A DNA stretch of 6,540 nucleotides from NCBI RefSeq assembly GCF_937900395.1, contig NZ_CALCDX010000132.1:1-6540 (forward strand), read 5' to 3'. The stretch comes from an uncultured Caulobacter sp. Lineage in GTDB: Bacteria; Pseudomonadota; Alphaproteobacteria; Caulobacterales; Caulobacteraceae. The translations under genes and the position numbers were made by a program. The notes below the pieces were generated by a model, which did no database searches, had not been told where the DNA came from, and was given only the letters and a program-made list of their open reading frames with translations. Positions 4,442 to 6,540 of the stretch are shown here, piece after piece. How positions within the stretch are numbered: the first letter of the stretch is position 1; each line of letters begins with the position of its first letter.

Positions 4442-5420
4442 GCAGGTCCGTGCCGAACGCGCGCTGGAAGAACTCGGCCACCGTGGGGCGCTCGAGCTCG
4501 TCGCACTTGTTCAGGAAGGTCAGCCGGAAGGCCAGCGCCACGTCGTGATCGAAGATCTCGGCGTTCTGGGCCCAGGTGATCACGGTGCGGGGGCTCATGA
4601 CCGTCGAGATGTCGCCGTTCATGAAGGCGTTGCGGGTCATGTCGGCGACGCGGACCATGGCCGCGATCGTGCGCTTGCCCTCGGCCGTGTCGTAGGACGG
4701 GTTCTTGGCCAGGACGATCGCCGCCTCGACGTCGTGCTCAAGGTAGTTCAGCGTCGTGACGATCGACCAGCGGTCCATCTGGCCTTGGTTGATCTGCTGG
4801 GTGCCGTGATAGAGGCCGGTGGTGTCGCCCAGGCCGATCGTGTTGGTCGTGGCGAACAGCCGGAAATACGGATTGGCGCGGATGACGCGGTTCTGGTCCA
4901 GCAGGGTCAACTTGCCGCCGGCTTCCAGCACGCGCTGGATCACGAACATCACGTCCGGGCGACCGGCGTCGTATTCGTCGAACACCAGGGCGATCGGGCG
5001 CTGCAGCGACCACGGAAGAATGCCCTCGCGGAACTCGGTGACCTGCTTGCCTTCCTTCAGGACGATGGCGTCCTTGCCGACGAGGTCGATCCGCGAGACG
5101 TGGCTGTCCAGGTTCACCCGGACCAGCGGCCAGTTCAGGCGCGCGGCCACCTGCTCGATGTGGGTCGACTTGCCCGTGCCGTGATAGCCCTGGACCATCA
5201 CCCGACGGTCCTTGGCGAAGCCCGCGCAGATCGCCTTGGTCGTCTGGGGATCGAAGCGGTAGGCGCTGTCGATCTCCGGCACGTGCGGATCGCGGTGGCT
5301 GAAGGCCGGAACCTTCATGTCGCTGTCGACGCCGAACGCATCGCGCAGCGTCACCCACTTGTCGGGGACCAGGGTGATCAGCGGATCTTGGGCGGAGCTG
5401 GTTTCGGCGAACTCGGGCAT
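4410..5420 (-). CDS. cobS: Cobaltochelatase ATPase subunit CobS (AAA+)
   Basis: A 336-residue AAA+ ATPase of the CobS/MoxR type, full length for CobS. With CobT and the large subunit CobN it inserts cobalt into hydrogenobyrinic acid a,c-diamide, the late-insertion step of the aerobic vitamin B12 pathway, in the cytoplasm. Motifs in order: the CobS N-terminal part (VPDKWVTLRDAFGVD, 18-32, then PEIDSAYRFDPQTTKAI); Walker A GYHGTGKST at 78-86; Walker B ALVFDEYD at 144-151; sensor-1 region LFATTNT at 188-194; MDRWSI at 215-220 with R217 as a possible arginine finger; and the small helical domain with SPRTVITWA at 277-285, where R278 is a sensor-2 candidate. The ATG at 5420 has GGGAAG just before it. 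It follows the RcnB-like gene by 75 bp, with a terminator between. No cobT or cobN is in the window, although cobT often lies close to cobS. Confidence 0.96.
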   Translation of the reverse strand: MPEFAETSSAQDPLITLVPDKWVTLRDAFGVDSDMKVPAFSHRDPHVPEIDSAYRFDPQTTKAICAGFAKDRRVMVQGYHGTGKSTHIEQVAARLNWPLVRVNLDSHVSRIDLVGKDAIVLKEGKQVTEFREGILPWSLQRPIALVFDEYDAGRPDVMFVIQRVLEAGGKLTLLDQNRVIRANPYFRLFATTNTIGLGDTTGLYHGTQQINQGQMDRWSIVTTLNYLEHDVEAAIVLAKNPSYDTAEGKRTIAAMVRVADMTRNAFMNGDISTVMSPRTVITWAQNAEIFDHDVALAFRLTFLNKCDELERPTVAEFFQRAFGTDLPESAARVKVA

Positions 5421-5457
5421 GCTTCCCGATTAGCGCCTTGACCCAGGGGGAGGGAAG

Positions 5458-5481
5458 AGGGCGCCGCGCTGGCGACGCCCT
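5458..5481 (-). terminator. Terminator of the RcnB-like gene
   Basis: On the minus strand AGGGCGTCGC, loop CAGC, GCGGCGCCCT form a 10-bp stem with one G-U pair, starting 14 bases after the RcnB-like stop codon. It is followed by a mixed T/C run (CTTCCCTCC). It lies 37 bases before the cobS start, so cobS probably has its own very short promoter region or depends on read-through. Confidence 0.6.
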
Positions 5482-5495
5482 TTCCACGCGCTTTT

Positions 5496-5870
5496 TTAGC
5501 GGTTGGCGATGATCACCGAGGCGATCAGGCCGGTGGCGACGGCGGCCAGCACGTACTGGTTGTCGACCTTGCGCCATTGATAGCCGCGCGGCGGGGCGCG
5601 CAGGCCGTGGCGGCGCCAGTCGCTGACATAGTAGGCGCGGTCGCGATAGCGGGCGTCCAGACGCTGACCCTTGGCCCAGCGGCGGTATTCGCGGCGGTCT
5701 TCTCTACGGTCTTGGCGGGCCTCGTGACGCGCCTGATCGCGGCGGCCCTGTTCATAGGCGCGGTCGCGGCTGTCGTAGCGGTTGTCGTGACGATAGGCCT
5801 GGGCCGAGGCGGCGGTCGCGCCGCTGGCCAGCATCAGCACGGCGACGGAAGCGGTCAAAATGCGTTTCAT
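5496..5870 (-). CDS. RcnB-family exported protein
   Basis: A 124-residue exported protein. Residues 1-23 are a Sec signal peptide (MKRIL, hydrophobic core, ATAASA before QA). A very charged region follows, rich in Arg, Asp, Glu, Tyr and Gln (24-75), which is probably extended or helical. The C-terminal RcnB-type domain has the family pattern DRAYYVSDWRRHGLRAPPRGYQWRKVDNQYVLAAVATGLI at about 77-115. RcnB of E. coli is a periplasmic protein needed for nickel/cobalt homeostasis with the RcnA efflux pump. Alphaproteobacteria carry many family members whose metal role is unproven, and no RcnA or RcnR is seen here. The ATG at 5870 has AAGGAG at ideal spacing; the upstream extension to 5912 lacks an RBS. 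A 7-bp hairpin (5893-5911) lies in its leader. It neighbours cobS but is separated from it by a terminator. Confidence 0.88.
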   Translation of the reverse strand: MKRILTASVAVLMLASGATAASAQAYRHDNRYDSRDRAYEQGRRDQARHEARQDRREDRREYRRWAKGQRLDARYRDRAYYVSDWRRHGLRAPPRGYQWRKVDNQYVLAAVATGLIASVIIANR

Positions 5871-5892
5871 GTCTAACTCCTTTGTCCAGGAT

Positions 5893-5911
5893 TGGAGCCT
5901 AGCGGGCTCCA
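5893..5911. other. Hairpin in the leader of the RcnB-like gene
   Basis: TGGAGCC (5893-5899), loop TAGCG, GGCTCCA (5905-5911), a perfect 7-bp stem, 22 bases upstream of the RcnB-like start. It could be an operator half or an RNA leader structure. It also contains GCTA on the minus strand, the core of a Caulobacter -10, but I see no matching -35. Confidence 0.3.
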
Positions 5912-5935
5912 CATGGTCCTGACCTGAACGGGCCT

Positions 5936-5950
5936 GTTCGGCTTAAGTTC
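5936..5950 (+). promoter_or_regulatory. Possible LexA (SOS) box in the RcnB / PAP2 divergent region
   Basis: GTTC at 5936-5939 and 5947-5950 with the 7-base spacer GGCTTAA, the exact alphaproteobacterial LexA operator spacing, with a partly AT-rich spacer. A GAAC at 5926-5929 precedes it. It ends 65 bases before the PAP2 start, just ahead of an AT-rich stretch containing TTTAAT (5977-5982), a plausible -10, so a bound repressor would reach the -35 area of that gene. Confidence 0.5.
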
Positions 5951-6015
5951 ATGTTTCAAAAGAGAAATGTTGTTGCTTTAATTGTGTCTCAAGCCGGTCC
6001 AAGAGGTCTCTATCC

Positions 6016-6540
6016 GTGTTTCGCCTCGACTTCCCAAGACTGCTGACCACCGCGCGTCGCGAGGTCGCGGCGGTGACCGCGCTACTGATCGCCGCCCTGG
6101 GCGCCATGGCGTTCCTGGCCATCGCCGACGAGGTGGCGGAGGGCGAGACGCACGCCTTGGACCTGGCTGTTCTGCGCGCTCTGCGGGTCGAGGGGCGGCC
6201 CGAAACCTTGGTTGGACCGGACTGGCTGCATGTCGCCGCCGTCGACATAACGGCGCTGGGCTCGGTGGCGGTGCTGAGCCTGATCATCCTGCTGGCCTTC
6301 GCGCTGCTGGCGTCCTTGCGCCGTTGGGGCGAGGGCTTTTTGCTGCTGGGCGGGGCGCTGAGCGGCGTCACGGTCAGCCAGGGCCTCAAGGCGCTGTTCG
6401 GCCGCGAGCGGCCGGACATGGCCTATCGCGCGGTCGAGGCGGTCAACGCCAGCTTTCCGTCCGGCCACGCCATGCTATCGGCGGTGGTCTTCCTGACCCT
6501 GGGCGTTTTGACGGCGCGCTTTTCCGACCGGCGGCGGGTC
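6016..6540 (+). CDS. PAP2-family membrane phosphatase, N-terminal 175 residues (cut by window end)
   Basis: The frame is open to the end of the window. It encodes an integral membrane protein with hydrophobic segments at about 18-36, 84-100, 107-121 and 152-167. Two of the three PAP2 (type 2 phosphatidic acid phosphatase) signature motifs are visible: KALFGRERP at 125-133 (K-x6-RP) and FPSGH at 147-151, with the H that donates the catalytic proton. The third motif (SR-x5-H-x3-D) would lie past the window. Enzymes of this family remove phosphate from lipid phosphates such as phosphatidic acid or undecaprenyl pyrophosphate on the outer face of the inner membrane. No in-frame ATG exists between the upstream stop (5944-5946) and this point, so I chose the GTG at 6016, preceded by AGAGG. 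Substrate is undetermined. It diverges from the RcnB-like gene and has a possible LexA box upstream. Confidence 0.9.
   Translation, partial: MFRLDFPRLLTTARREVAAVTALLIAALGAMAFLAIADEVAEGETHALDLAVLRALRVEGRPETLVGPDWLHVAAVDITALGSVAVLSLIILLAFALLASLRRWGEGFLLLGGALSGVTVSQGLKALFGRERPDMAYRAVEAVNASFPSGHAMLSAVVFLTLGVLTARFSDRRRV

Noticed and set aside
4308..5441. A 377-codon open frame on the + strand opposite cobS
   Set aside because: Antisense shadow of a well-supported AAA+ gene, with the same low-complexity composition and no RBS or motif.
5926..5939. GAAC-N6-GTTC as a separate palindromic operator
   Set aside because: It overlaps the GTTC-N7-GTTC direct repeat and two mismatches spoil the inner symmetry. 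It is noted as context for the possible LexA box rather than as its own site.

Overview
The window looks like chromosomal DNA from a high-GC alphaproteobacterium, most likely Caulobacter or a close relative. I infer this from the GC-rich codon use, an alphaproteobacterial CobS, short RcnB-like and DUF2188-like proteins, and three matches to GTTC-N7-GTTC, the direct-repeat LexA operator type of Alphaproteobacteria. I see no insertion sequence, phage gene, CRISPR array, rRNA or tRNA. Most of the window is ordinary housekeeping and accessory chromosome.

Layout. 1-120 (-) is the first 40 codons of a Tat-exported enzyme, probably a phosphocholine-type phospholipase C. 121-379 is intergenic, with two hairpins and the end of an alcohol dehydrogenase transcript. 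380-1480 (-) is a zinc-dependent, NAD-type alcohol dehydrogenase. 1599-2108 (-) is an unknown protein with two membrane segments. 2193-2666 (-) is a stand-alone CheW-domain protein. Divergent from it, 2845-3240 (+) encodes a secreted glycine-zipper, tyrosine/proline-rich protein that ends at a strong intrinsic terminator. 3406-3630 (+) is an unknown 74-residue protein. It converges, with a 7-bp gap, on 3638-3943 (-), an unknown coiled-coil protein. 4076-4321 (-) is a DUF2188-like protein, 4410-5420 (-) is cobS, and 5496-5870 (-) is an RcnB-like secreted protein. Divergent from that, 6016-6540 (+) is the start of a PAP2-family membrane phosphatase cut by the window end.

Most genes look like separate transcripts. 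Hairpins follow the stop codon, or sit on it, for nearly every gene, and intergenic gaps are about 75-180 bp. Functional themes are loose: lipid phosphate chemistry at both ends (PLC and PAP2), cobalt (CobS, possibly RcnB) and chemotaxis (CheW).

The most notable signal is regulatory. By eye I find exactly three GTTC-N7-GTTC motifs in 6.5 kb, and each lies in the intergenic region just upstream of one of the three + strand genes (2845, 3406, 6016). The one at 3363-3377, with an A-rich spacer 28 bp before the 74-aa gene, is a convincing LexA operator and makes that protein a candidate undescribed SOS-induced small protein. The other two are weaker and need testing.
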